The position numbers and the translations under genes are program-made. This document shows positions 34,671 through 46,925 of a stretch of DNA of 64,000 nucleotides, piece after piece; within the stretch, counting starts at the first letter, position 1, and each line of letters begins with the position of its first letter. Under the pieces are notes generated by a model. It was not told the origin of the DNA, made no database searches, and worked only from the letters and a program-made list of their open reading frames with translations. Origin of the DNA: Calliphora vicina. Taxonomy: Eukaryota; Arthropoda; Insecta; Diptera; Calliphoridae. The stretch is from the NCBI RefSeq assembly GCF_958450345.1, contig NC_088783.1, positions 57,140,395 to 57,204,394 of the forward strand, read 5' to 3'.

Positions 34671-36214
34671 ATACCTTTACACCCTGTAAGTCACTAGAAA
34701 TATGCTTTCTCTGTATTTACACATAATTAAGTATTTCAAAGTCCCGTAAAAGTACATAATAAACAACTCCCTTTAACCCTTCTTTATGCAATTGTTATGC
34801 AATTTGTTCTCATACAATTATAAGCTCTTCATTATAAGATTTACTACCCCTTCCTTACAACTTAGCACTCAGTCATTTCAACTACAAACTTGCTCAATCT
34901 TATTTCTGTCAAAGACCAAAGCAAACTTTAGAAACAAACTACAACCAAACCAAACATGGCCACAAACAAATTATTCATAATGATGTCAACTTGTGAAACA
35001 TTAGAAGAACCCACCAAACACAAGATTTTGCAATAGTTAAGAAGGAGGTATGATATGATTTTCTTGTTTGTTAGAACAATAAAACCATGAGTAATTCCCA
35101 ACCAACAACAAACTTGAAGGTAAAATGACACATGATACACGAACTGACTGACTGACGACGACCAAAAAGAACAAATAATAAAAATGTTTGTCGGCAAGCG
35201 ACAAAAATACCAACTAACAGCAAAAAAATTCAAATGGAAAATAAAAAAAGAATAAAACAAAAGCAAATACAAGTGACTCAAAGAAATAAATAGTAAAATC
35301 AAGAACATTATAGTCTTTGTTTTTTAAAAGAACAGCAAACAAATATTAAACTTAAAAAATATAAAAAATAATAACAATTAAACGTTAGTGGTTAAGTTAA
35401 CCAGCAACACTTAGAGAAACATTTTGCTTTGAAATGTTTTTTAAAAGTACTTACTATTTAAATTCAAATTAAGAGGAGAGAGACTTACCTGAAAAGAAAT
35501 AAAAAAAAGAATATTAGAAATTAAGTTCGTCATTAAGTTCAAAATTAAAGTTAAACCTAGTTTAAACCAGATATATTTAAAATTACTTTCTCACTAAGTT
35601 CTGTCAATGAGAGGAGGACTAACCAGTCTCATTCCTTGAGATATGCTTGCATATCTGAGGCAAATACCAATTGTAGGGCTTTCCAAATCCAACTTGACCA
35701 ACCAAAAGTTCTAGTACAACATGTTTTCCTGATAAAAAAGGTATTTGAACTGTCGTACAACACTGACCTTGTACAATAATGGCAGCACAGAAAAACAGCA
35801 ATGTACTCGCATGTAAGAGAATAAATTCAACTATTGAATGAAACAATTTGCCAACAGAAAAATATAAAAAAAATTTAAAAATAAAAAAGAAAAAAATCAA
35901 CAACTATTTTTATGGCAAAGTGCCCCTATAATGCAACTCAAAAACAATCACACATGAGATATTTTCATAAACTATTTGAACTACTGTATGTGTGTTTCGG
36001 TCTCTGTTAAATGATGATGGTTTCTGAAATGATAAACAAGGAATTTTTAACCATGAAATCATTGTAAACATGTCATTGTTTAGAAAGGAACAACAACGAT
36101 AAATAAATGAAAGAATGTTGTTGTTTTTCGTTTTACAAGAATGCGAACTAATAGAAAAGTGATAAATAAATTTCACCGGAAATTAAATTGAAATGGTAAT
36201 AATTATAATTGCTT
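34671..36214. other. gene-free spacer between satellite arrays
   Basis: No gene is recognised. A-rich DNA; the open frames are translations of AAC/AAT-rich DNA. 'CCTTGAGATATGC' at 35633 echoes 'TTGAGATATGG' before array 2. Confidence 0.55.
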
Positions 36215-39200
36215 CGAACAGAACTAGAACAGGAATAGAACTAGAACAGGAATAGAACTAGAACAGAACTAGAACAGAACTAGAACAGAACTAGAACAGA
36301 ACTAGAACAGAACTAGAACAGAACTAGAACAGAACTAGAACAGAACTAGAACAGAACTAGAACAGAACTAGAACAGAACTAGAACAGAACTAGAACAGAA
36401 CTAGAACAGAAATAGAACAGAACTAGAACAGAACTAGAACAGAACTAGAACAGAACTAGAACAGAACTAGAACAGAACTAGAACAGAACTAGAACAGAAC
36501 TAGAACAGAACTAGAACAGAACTAGAACAGAACTAGAACAGAACTAGAACAGAACTAGAACAGAACTAGAACAGAACTAGAACAGAACTAGAACAGAACT
36601 AGAACAGAACTAGAACAGAACTAGAACAGAACTAGAACAGAACTAGAACAGAACTAGAACAGAACTAGAACAGAACTAGAACAGAACTAGAACAGAACTA
36701 GAACAGAACTAGAACAGAACTAGAACAGAACTAGAACAGAACTAGAACAGAACTAGAACAGAACTAGAACAGAACTAGAACAGAACTAGAACAGAACTAG
36801 AACATAACTAGAACAGAACTAGAACAGAACTAGAACAGAACTAGAACAGAACTAGAACAGAACTAGAACAGAACTAGAACAGAACTAGAACAGAACTAGA
36901 ACAGAACTAGAACAGAACTAGAACAGAACTAGAACAGAACTAGAACAGAACTAGAACAGAACTAGAACAGAACTAGAACAGAACTAGAACAGAACTAGAA
37001 CAGAACTAGAACAGAACTAGAACAGAACTAGAACAGAACTAGAACAGAACTAGAACAGAACTAGAACAGAACTAGAACAGAACAGAACTAGAACAGAACT
37101 AGAACAGAACTAGAACAGAACTAGAACAGAACTAGAACAGAACTAGAACAGAACTAGAACAGAACTAGAACAGAACTAGAACAGAACTAGAACAGAACTA
37201 GAACAGAACTAGAACAGAACTAGAACAGAACTAGAACAGAACTAGAACAGAACTAGAACAGAACTAGAACAGAACTAGAACAGAACTAGAACAGAACTAG
37301 AACAGAACTAGAACAGAACTAGAACAGAACTAGAACAGAACTAGAACAGAACTAGAACAGAACTAGAACAGAACTAGAACAGAACTAGAACAGAACTAGA
37401 ACAGAACAGAACTAGAACAGAACTAGAACAGAACTAGAACAGAACTAGAACAGAACTAGAACAGAACAGAACTAGAACAGAACTAGAACAGAACTAGAAC
37501 AGAACTAGAACAGAACTAGAACAGAACTAGAACAGAACTAGAACAGAACTAGAACAGAACTAGAACAGAACTAGAACAGAACTAGAACAGAACTAGAACA
37601 GAACTAGAACAGAACTAGAACAGAACTAGAACAGAACTAGAACAGAACTAGAACAGAACTAGAACAGAACTAGAACAGAACTAGAACAGAACTAGAACAG
37701 AACTAGAACAGAACTAGAACAGAACTAGAACAGAACTAGAACAGAACTAGAACAGAACTAGAACAGAACTAGAACAGAACTAGAACAGAACTAGAACAGA
37801 ACTAGAACAGAACTAGAACAGAACTAGAACAGAACTAGAACAGAACTAGAACAGAACTAGAACAGAACTAGAACAGAACTAGAACAGAACTAGAACAGAA
37901 CTAGAACAGAACTAGAACAGAACTAGAACAGAACTAGAACAGAACTAGAACAGAACTAGAACAGAACTAGAACAGAACAGAACTAGAACAGAACTAGAAC
38001 AGAACTAGAACAGAACTAGAACAGAACTAGAACAGAACTAGAACAGAACTAGAACAGAACTAGAACAGAACTAGAACAGAACTAGAACAGAACTAGAACA
38101 GAACTAGAACAGAACTAGAACAGAACTAGAACAGAACTAGAACAGAACTAGAACAGAACTAGAACAGAACTAGAACAGAACTAGAACAGAACTAGAACAG
38201 AACTAGAACAGAACTAGAACAGAACTAGAACAGAACTAGAACAGAACTAGAACAGAACTAGAACAGAACTAGAACAGAACAGAACTAGAACAGAACTAGA
38301 ACAGAACTAGAACAGAACTAGAACAGAACTAGAACAGAACTAGAACAGAACTAGAACAGAACTAGAACAGAACTAGAACAGAACTAGAACAGAACTAGAA
38401 CAGAACTAGAACAGAACTAGAACAGAACTAGAACAGAACTAGAACAGAACTAGAACAGAACTAGAACAGAACTAGAACAGAACTAGAACAGAACTAGAAC
38501 AGAACTAGAACAGAACTAGAACAGAACAGAACTAGAACAGAACTAGAACAGAACTAGAACAGAACTAGAACAGAACTAGAACAGAACTAGAACAGAACTA
38601 GAACAGAACTAGAACAGAACTAGAACAGAACTAGAACAGAACTAGAACAGAACTAGAACAGAACTAGAACAGAACTAGAACAGAACTAGAACAGAACTAG
38701 AACAGAACTAGAACAGAACTAGAACAGAACTAGAACAGAACTAGAACAGAACTAGAACAGAACTAGAACAGAACTAGAACAGAACTAGAACAGAACTAGA
38801 ACAGAACTAGAACAGAACTAGAACAGAACTAGAACAGAACTAGAACAGAACTAGAACAGAACTAGAACAGAACTAGAACAGAACTAGAACAGAACTAGAA
38901 CAGAACTAGAACAGAACTAGAACAGAACTAGAACAGAACTAGAACAGAACTAGAACAGAACTAGAACAGAACTAGAACAGAACTAGAACAGAACTAGAAC
39001 AGAACTAGAACAGAACTAGAACAGAACAGAACTAGAACAGAACTAGAACAGAACTAGAACAGAACTAGAACAGAACTAGAACAGAACTAGAACAGAACTA
39101 GAACAGAACTAGAACAGAACTAGAACAGAACTAGAACAGAACTAGAACAGAACTAGAACAGAACTAGAACAGAACTAGAACAGAACTAGAACAGAACTAG

Positions 39201-39530
39201 AACAGAACAGAACTAGAACAGAACTAGAACAGAACTAGAACAGAACTAGAACAGAACTAGAACAGAACTAGAACAGAACTAGAACAGAACTAGAACAGAA
39301 CTAGAACAGAACTAGAACAGAACTAGAACAGAACTAGAACAGAACTAGAACAGAACTAGAACAGAACTAGAACAGAACTAGAACAGAACTAGAACAGAAC
39401 TAGAACAGAACTAGAACAGAACTAGAACAGAACTAGAACAGAACTAGAACAGAACTAGAACAGAACTAGAACAGAACTAGAACAGAACTAGAACAGAACT
39501 AGAACAGAACTAGAACAGAACTAGAACAAA
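36215..39530 (+). repeat. 11-bp satellite array 3 (variant B)
   Basis: About 300 copies of AACTAGAACAG, extremely uniform. Single-base exceptions are rare (for example AATAGAACAG near 36410 and CATAACTAG near 36804). A 6-bp register slip, GAACAGAACAGAACTA, recurs near 37078, 37402, 37463, 37975, 38277, 38523, 39024 and 39205. The array starts with a few irregular units (ACAGGAATAGAACTAG) and ends sharply at 39529. Confidence 0.97.
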
Positions 39531-39705
39531 ATCGTTCGCTTCGTACAGCTCACTTGGCTCCATTGATTGCTCACTTTGTGGTCCCTGAGGAAATATAAGA
39601 TAAAGGAAAGAAGTAAAAGAAGAGGGAAATCTGTAGGTTCAGTGAGAGTATAGTTAGCAAGAGAAAATATAGATGGAAATTGGAGAAGTTAGAGGAGAGA
39701 AGAAT

Positions 39706-40430
39706 TTAAGAATTCAGAGGTGCAATTTGGATGCTCGGTCTTATCAACCACCTGCTTCCCTTAATAAAGGCGTTTATGCACCTTAATTCCTTCCAAGATA
39801 ACACGGAGAGATTACTAAAGGATCGCTCGAATAAAAACCTGGCAATTACAAAAGAAGTGTTAGGTGGTCCGTTCCTCCTCCTCATTCTGTCAACTCCGGC
39901 AGAAGTCGTGGTCAGGCAGCCCAAGTCTTACAGCATGGGTAACGAAAGTGCAATGCCGGTGATCATCGCCACCATATTGCTAAGTCGTATTCTTTGTAAG
40001 CGAAGTAGATACGACATGCGTTTACAGTCCAACGCAGGCCACATCATCCTCGTTTATCAGCAATACAATTGCATTCGTTGTCCCTGTGTCCCCGAACCCA
40101 AATGAGTACAACTGTTGAGAGTCTCGCCATCTCATTTAAGGAAGTCCGGAATTCCTGGACTGTATTTGATGTAGTAAAAACACCTATCAGGGTTTTGAAA
40201 GCGGCTTTACTGTCAGTATATATACGAATATCCCTACCGAATACTACATCCATTTGGGAGCCTTAAGGAAATACTTATCCCAAATTCAGGAATGTAGACA
40301 CCTCCGCCCACTCTATCCCCTTTTTTGGACTCATCATTATAGAACCAAGGAAGGGACCATCAACAGGTTCTATACTGGATGGGATTGAGAAACCGAAGTT
40401 CCTCAGGAAGAAGGGTTAGGGTGGGTATTA
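39706..40430 (-). pseudogene. LINE RNase H and C-terminal fragment
   Basis: Right to left on the minus strand. A start of RNase H reads as 'YNDESKKG' and 'GGGVYIPEFGISIS' (about 40330-40270), the counterpart of 'YTDGSK..G.G.G+Y'. Then an intact 69-codon piece (40253-40044) has 'RDIRIYTDSKAAFKTLIGV' (catalytic Asp kept in TDSK), 'TVQEFRTSLNEMA' and 'LIWVRGHRDNECNCIAD' (His and final Asp region). The C-terminal piece is at 39924-39706. The domain is well conserved compared with the others in the window, but the first Asp region is frameshifted. It lies between two satellite arrays. Confidence 0.87.
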
Positions 40431-41337
40431 ATCAATCTGATCAGGACGAATTCATCAATATGATCCTTTGAATATTTGGGTGGCAGTCAAAATCAACTCT
40501 TTTTCGCGCGTGTATTTTTTTGAAACAAACAAACTAAACTAAAGTTGGCAACAAAAACCATAACAAAAAGTCAAGCCTTGATAATTTCCGTTTTCGTCTG
40601 TTGTTAGTTCAGGCAGCTACAACAGCAACCTCTAGTTTAATACTCCGTTGTTGTAGTTTTGTTTTTGTTCTAGGCTTTAAGCGGTAATTGGTTGGTTGGT
40701 TGGTAGTACGTTCTTTAGCCAACTTCTATGATGCATGCCGCTGCTGCATGCGTGTGTTTGAATGAACATGACATTTGTTGTTAAAGTTTTCACTTGTTTT
40801 GGAAATGTTGTAGAAGTTGTTGTACTTGTTCTATTTGTTATTGTTCTAGTTGTTGTTATTTTTGCTGTTGATGGTCAAAAGCCAAAAAAGAACAAGTTCA
40901 CCAAAACAATATGAACGGCTGGAAAAAAGTTATACCCACTTTGTCTTGGATTTAACTTTAGTAGGTAAAACGTACGGGTAGTATTTTTTAAAGTTTTCGT
41001 TTTTGTTTTTATTTTTTTAAATAAATGGCTTCTTTGCTTAAGCAACAAAGTAGAAAGGCAGATAAAAATCCTGTTAAAAAATTTAAGTTTTTTATGATGA
41101 CCAACCAGTAAATAAAACCTACTCTATTACAAACAATTTTGTTTTTATGGCTGTGTTGTCGTTAAAGGACTACAAATGTATGTTTTCCACTGTTTCCTTT
41201 TGGTATTAATTGTTTTCTTTTTTTATATTTTCATGGTTTCATGAAAGGTGGGTAGTTTTTCTTGTTAAGAATTGGAGAGTATAAATTTACAATTTTCAGT
41301 ACAAGGGTTACTAGTTAATTCTGCTTTGAGATTTATG
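40431..41337. other. gene-free spacer between satellite arrays
   Basis: No gene is recognised. T-rich and TTG-rich DNA, with a (TTGG)n run at 40690-40702. 'ACAAGGGTTACTAGTTAATT' at 41301 matches the flank before array 2. Confidence 0.6.
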
Positions 41338-42515
41338 AACTAGAACAGAACTAGAACTGAACTAGAACTGAACTAGAACTGAACTAGAACTGAACTAGAA
41401 CTGAACTAGAACTGAACTAGAACTGAACTAGAACTGAACTAGAACTGAACTAGAACTGAACTAGAACTGAACTAGAACTGAACTAGAACTGAACTAGAAC
41501 TGAACTAGAACTGAACTAGAACTGAACTAGAACTGAACTAGAACTGAACTAGAACTGAACTAGAACTGAACTAGAACTGAACTAGAACTGAACTAGAACT
41601 GAACTAGAACTGAACTAGAACTGAACTAGAACTGAACTAGAACTGAACTAGAACTGAACTAGAACTGAACTAGAACTGAACTAGAACTGAACTAGAACTG
41701 AACTAGAACTGAACTAGAACTGAACTAGAACTGAACTAGAACTGAACTAGAACTGAACTAGAACTGAACTAGAACTGAACTAGAACTGAACTAGAACTGA
41801 ACTAGAACTGAACTAGAACTGAACTAGAACTGAACTAGAACTGAACTAGAACTAAACTAGAACTGAACTAGAACTGAACTAGAACTGAACTAGAACTGAA
41901 CTAGAACTGAACTAGAACTGAACTAGAACTGAACTAGAACTGAACTAGAACTGAACTAGAACTGAACTAGAACTGAACTAGAACTGAACTAGAACTGAAC
42001 TAGAACTGAACTAGAACTGAACTAGAACTGAACTAGAACTGAACTAGAACTGAACTAGAACTGAACTAGAACTGAACTAGAACTGAACTAGAACTGAACT
42101 AGAACTGAACTAGAACTGAACTAGAACTGAACTAGAACTGAACTAGAACTGAACTAGAACTAGAACTGAACTAGAACTGAACTAGAACTGAACTAGAACT
42201 GAACTAGAACTGAACTAGAACTAGAACTGAACTAGAACTGAACTAGAACTGAACTAGAACTGAACTAGAACTGAACTAGAACTGAACTAGAACTGAACTA
42301 GAACTGAACTAGAACTGAACTAGAACTGAACTAGAACTGAACTAGAACTGAACTAGAACTGAACTAGAACTGAACTAGAACTGAACTAGAACTGAACTAG
42401 AACTGAACTAGAACTGAACTAGAACTGAACTAGAACTGAACTAGAACTGAACTAGAACTGAACTAGAACTGAACTAGAACTGAACTAGAACTGAACTAGA
42501 ACTGAGCTAGAACTA
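41338..42515 (+). repeat. 11-bp satellite array 4 (variant A)
   Basis: About 107 copies of AACTGAACTAG, almost perfectly uniform; exceptions are one AACTAAACTAG near 41851 and two shortened AACTAGAACTAG junctions near 42160 and 42220. It starts with one variant-B unit (TAGAACAGAACTAG) at 41341. Confidence 0.97.
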
Positions 42516-43544
42516 AAAACACTTAAAATAATTGATTAAAAACTTTGGTATTGACAAAAGGGTTATAGAGACAATTTCACATATGACAAAATATAACAAA
42601 TACTACATCATTATTATTCAAAATTACAACCCCCTTTTTTCCAATGATTAAATATAAAACCAACCAAAAGAGGAAAAAATAAATAAAATAGGGCGTATGT
42701 GTAATGAAGCCTGAGACATTGAATGATTTTCTCTCATTGTTAGTGGGTATTTTAAGCCACAAACAAATATGGGCAAATGCAGTGAAATATTTATAAAAAA
42801 CATAAAATGTATAAATAAATGTCATGTGTAAAAAATTCACAAAAAAAAAACAAACAACAAGATAAAAAATACAATACTACAAAAACTGTAAATGAAACTC
42901 AAAATCAAATTTAGTCATATGTGTTGTGTTGTGTTGTCGTTAATGTATTGTATGTAAATGTTGTTAATTTTGTGTTTTTATCACACATTTTTAAAATTAA
43001 ACATGAAAAAAAAAAAATCATTTGTTGTAAATTTATATGGTAAATGTGGCAGGCAATCAACATCAAACAACCAACTAACGATCCAATAACCACCATTAGC
43101 TGCTGAAGCATCGCTAATTCGAATACACTGCAAAAAAAAACAGTTTATTACTCAGAGAAGAGAAAATGGTTGCGTTATTGCAACCAAAGCCAGCTCTCAT
43201 AGCCAACAGGGGCGGAAAATATCCGGATGTTGTCCCAATCCTAGGAAATGTTTAGAATTTGAACAAATTAATTTGACTATTTCTCTCTGTGTATATTGTA
43301 TCATTACTTTTACACATAATAGTCGTTGTTAGTTGATGTTTTTATCATCATTGTCATCATTATCATCCTTATTTGTAAATTGCTTTAATACTGCGATACT
43401 TTGTAGCCCCGGCATCTACTCTAACCATGAGTGATGTTAACTTGAAAATTATCTTCTGGCTAAAATCTTTTTTATGTCAAACGAATTATCAAAATTGTAG
43501 TAAACAATTAAAATAAATAGAATAAACCAAACATGAAAAAGAAA
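42516..43544. other. gene-free stretch
   Basis: No gene is recognised. A-rich DNA with a poly-A run at 43007. The ORF-like stretches are hydrophobic translations of A/T-rich DNA. Confidence 0.55.
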
Positions 43545-45660
43545 AATTTTAAAATTTTTCATTCGAATTTTGAATTAATCTATTGAATATTGAAGATTAT
43601 TCGGAAAACCGAATAAATGATTATTCGATTAATCGAGTAAAAAAGTTGCTGGCATACAAAATGCATGACAATATCAAAAAAAACAATTATTTCAGATGAA
43701 ATTTTAACGAATAATCGGAAACACGAATAATCGTATAAGCGAATAAAACAATCATAAAAAAGAAAAATATAAAAACATGTGCACAATTTAAAAGTATTTC
43801 ATAATTTTAGCATTTTCCATTCGAAATTTCAATTAATCTATTGAATATTGACGATTATTCGGAAAACCGAATAAACGATTATTCGATTAATCGAGTAAAA
43901 AAGTTGGTAGAATAAAAAAATTAATGACATTATCTAAAACAAACAATAATTTCAGATGAAATTATAACGAATAATCGGAAACCCGAATAATCGAATAAAA
44001 CAAACATAAAAAAATATAAAAAACTGTGTCCGATTTAAAAGTATTTCATAATTTTAGCATTTTTTATACAAAATTTTAATTAATCTGGAATATTGGCGAT
44101 TATTCGGAAAACCGAATAAAAAATTATTCGATTAATCGAGGAAAAAAGTTGGTAGCATAAAAAATTCATGAAAATATGTAAAAAATCAATGAATTTCAGA
44201 TGAAATTTTAACGAATAATCGGAAACCCGAATAATCGTATAAGAGAATAAAACAAACATAAAAAGAAAAATATAAAAAACTGCGCACAATTTAAAGTTAT
44301 TTTATAATTTTAGCATTTTTCATACGAAATTTTAATTAATTTATAGAATATCGACGATTATTCGGCAAACCGAATAAAAAATTATTCGATTAATCGAGGA
44401 AAAAAGTTGGCAGCATAAAAAAAGCATGACAAATTTTAAAAAATCAATGATTTCGAATAAAACTAACATAAAAGATAAATATAAAAAAATATGCACAATT
44501 TAAAACAATTTCATTTGTTTTGAGAAATTTTAATTAATCTATGGAATATTGACGATTATTCGGAAATCCGAGTAAACAATTATTCGATTAATTGAGAAAA
44601 AAAGTTGGTAGCATAAAAAAGACAAGACAAATTTAAAAAAAACAATGATTTTAGATGAAATTTTAACGAATAATCGGAAACCCGAATAACCGTCTAAATA
44701 GTTAAGCAATATAAACTTATCAAATTGATAGAATTGTGCATAATTCAAAAATATTTGCATTTTTAATGCAAAATTTAAATTAATCTATTGAATATTGGCG
44801 ATTATTCGGAAAACCGAATAAATGATTATCGATTAATCGAGTAAAAAATAGACAAACGTAAAAAATAAAGGACAATATTTTTAAAACTAATTATTTAATA
44901 TGAAATTTTAACGAATAATCGAAAACCCGAATAACAGTTTAAGCGAATAAAACAATATAATATAAGAAAATATAAAAAAATTTTGCAGATTTTAAAAGTA
45001 TTTCTTAAATCTAACAGTTTGCATGCGAAATGTAAATGAATCTATTGAATATTGACAATTATTCGTAAACCGAATAAACGATTATTCGATTAATCGAGAA
45101 AATATATTTTGAAACACAAACAAATACATGACATTATTTACAAAACTAATGATTTCATAGGAAATTTAAACGAATAATCCAAAAACCAAATAATCGGCTA
45201 AGCGAGTAAAGCCACATATCGTAAGAAAATTCACAAAAAATGTGCTGAATTTAAAAGTATTTCTTCTATCTATGTAGTATCCATGAATTTTTTTTCGATT
45301 ATTCGTAAAACCGATTAAAAAAATAATCCACTAAAAACTTGCTAACATAAAGAATACATGATAATATTAGCAAAACGAATAATTTCATAAGAAATTTAAA
45401 CGATTAATAGAAAACCCGAATAACCGTCTCAACAATCCGAATATAAACTAAGAATATGTATATTTTGATGCAAAATTTTAAAAAAACTGTGAAATATTAA
45501 AGATTATTCGTAAAACCAAATAAATGATTAATCGATTAAAAAAGCAAAAATGTTATTAACACCTAAAATATATGACAATATTTACAAAAATTATGATTTT
45601 ATATGGAATTTAAACGAATAATCAAAAAACCGAATAATCGCTTAAGCGAATAAAACTGTA
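43545..45660 (+). repeat. 255-bp satellite, array A
   Basis: Eight or nine diverged monomers. Each contains a block like 'GATTATTCGGAAAACCGAAT' plus 'GATTATTCGATTAATCGAG', and about half a monomer later 'CGAATAATCGGAAACCCGAA' with 'AAGCGAATAAAAC'. The first block recurs at about 43595, 43853, 44097, 44355, 44555, 44803 and 45058, so the period is about 200-258 bp. The two blocks are inverted relatives of each other. Hydrophobic open frames of 68-73 codons recur because the monomer recurs; they are not genes. Confidence 0.9.
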
Positions 45661-45674
45661 TAAAGTATCTCTTA

Positions 45675-45856
45675 GGGTACTGCTACACGTTCAATATATA
45701 TTGACCGCGATCCAGTATCGCGATATTTATTGAACGTGTAGCATGCAGTATTGATGGATCGCGATCCAAATTGCAGAATAACCTAATTTTGCGTGATCCA
45801 TTAAAATGGATCGCGATCCAAATATCACAATATATATTGAACGTGTAGCAGTGCCC
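45675..45856. mobile_element. PIF/Harbinger-like MITE
   Basis: Ends GGGTACTGCTACACGTTC... (45675-45703) and its inverse ...GTGTAGCAGTGCCC (45828-45856), 29-bp repeats with one mismatch, flanked by TTA on both sides (45672-45674 and 45857-45859). A 3-bp TTA/TAA target duplication with G-starting ends fits PIF/Harbinger. Inside, the end sequence occurs a third time in inverted form (about 45728-45759), and the 12-bp palindrome GGATCGCGATCC occurs twice. 182 bp, no coding capacity. It sits at the right end of satellite array A. Confidence 0.82.
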
Positions 45857-45859
45857 TTA

Positions 45860-46502
45860 GTTCCCTATAAATATTACAGGATATTCCAAATTCAAAAATC
45901 CCCTCCCAGAGTTTAAACGAATCGAATAATTATCAACTCTAATAGACAGCAGATTGCAGGAAACATTTGATTTTCATTTTTTTGCACTAACAATAGGTAT
46001 TTTTTTACACAATATTTTTAATGTTATTTATAAAAAAAATATTCAATAAACAGCAATCATCATCAGCAACGCCATCATCGTCGTTTGAAGTCGTTGTCAT
46101 CAATAGCATCACCACCACCATAACCATCATCTGCCTGCCTGCCTGCCAGCGAGGCAGTCATCCACAGCCAGTCTGAAAAAAGAAAAACAGCCAAAGAGCC
46201 ACCACATATGGGTGTGACACAAAAACCACACCACAAGTATCGATGTAATAATTGTACAACAAACAAAATAACAACAAAAAGAAACCGATTTAAATATAAA
46301 TGCAATAACAACAACAGCAGCAGCAAACACTTGAAATACACAACAAATTTTAAACTTATTCAATAAGTCAGTCACTCATTCTTTCAGTCATTCAGTCAGT
46401 CACTCACTCACTCATCAGCTGGCTGTATATGGCTGGATCAGGGATGGAAAAGGAAAAAATGTGTTCGTTATAAAAATACTTAAATTAAACAAGCTTATAG
46501 TG
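45860..46502. other. gene-free stretch
   Basis: No gene is recognised. Contains (CTGC)n-like DNA at 46130-46146, CAT/CAC repeats at 46060-46130 and a (TCAGTCACTCA)-like run at 46370-46415. Confidence 0.55.
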
Positions 46503-46925
46503 AAACAAGTAAGAAAGCTATATTCGGCTGTGCCGAATTATACTTTAAAATACAAATTTTAAATATTTTTGTGTAAAAAAAATAAATTTTTTTTCCAAAA
46601 TTTTTTTAATTTTTTGGAATTTGATTTTTAATTTTTTTTTTAAAATTTAAAAAAAAAAAATTTTCGTTTTTTAAGTTTTTTTTTAATATTTAATGAAAAA
46701 AATGTGTAATTAAAAAAAAAAATCGGGTTAAAAAATATTTTCCGATTTTTACCCATTATAGGTCCAACCTACTATGGTCTTATATATGTCGTTGCAAAGG
46801 TCATTGAAATATCTAGCTTTAGATATCCATATTGTCTATATTAATGACTTAGTAATCCAGATATAGGTCAAAATCGAGGTTGTCCTGGTTTTTTCCTAAT
46901 ATCTCAGCCATTTGTAGACCGATTA
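46503..46925. mobile_element. INE-1-like dispersed repeat, copy 3 (interrupted)
   Basis: Starts 'ACAAGTAAGAAAGCTATATT' and 'CGGCTGTGCCGAA', then poly-A/T, 'GGTCCAACCTACTATGGTCT', 'ATATCCATATTGTCTATATT' and 'ATCTCAGCCATTTGTAGACC'. At that point copy 2 continues 'GATTTTCTTGATTTT', but here the DNA changes to 'GATTATACTGACTATTTTCT' and a 31-bp minisatellite begins. The 3' third of the element is not found after the array. Confidence 0.7.

Noticed and set aside
43580..44760. Similar hydrophobic 68-73 codon frames repeated in array A
   Set aside because: They recur because the 255-bp monomer recurs, and are broken in many monomers. Similar frames in array B (52315-53448) have the same origin.
46060..46375. 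Minus-strand frames with hydrophobic segments that could be membrane proteins
   Set aside because: Two overlapping frames over CAT/CAA-rich DNA; composition explains the hydrophobicity.
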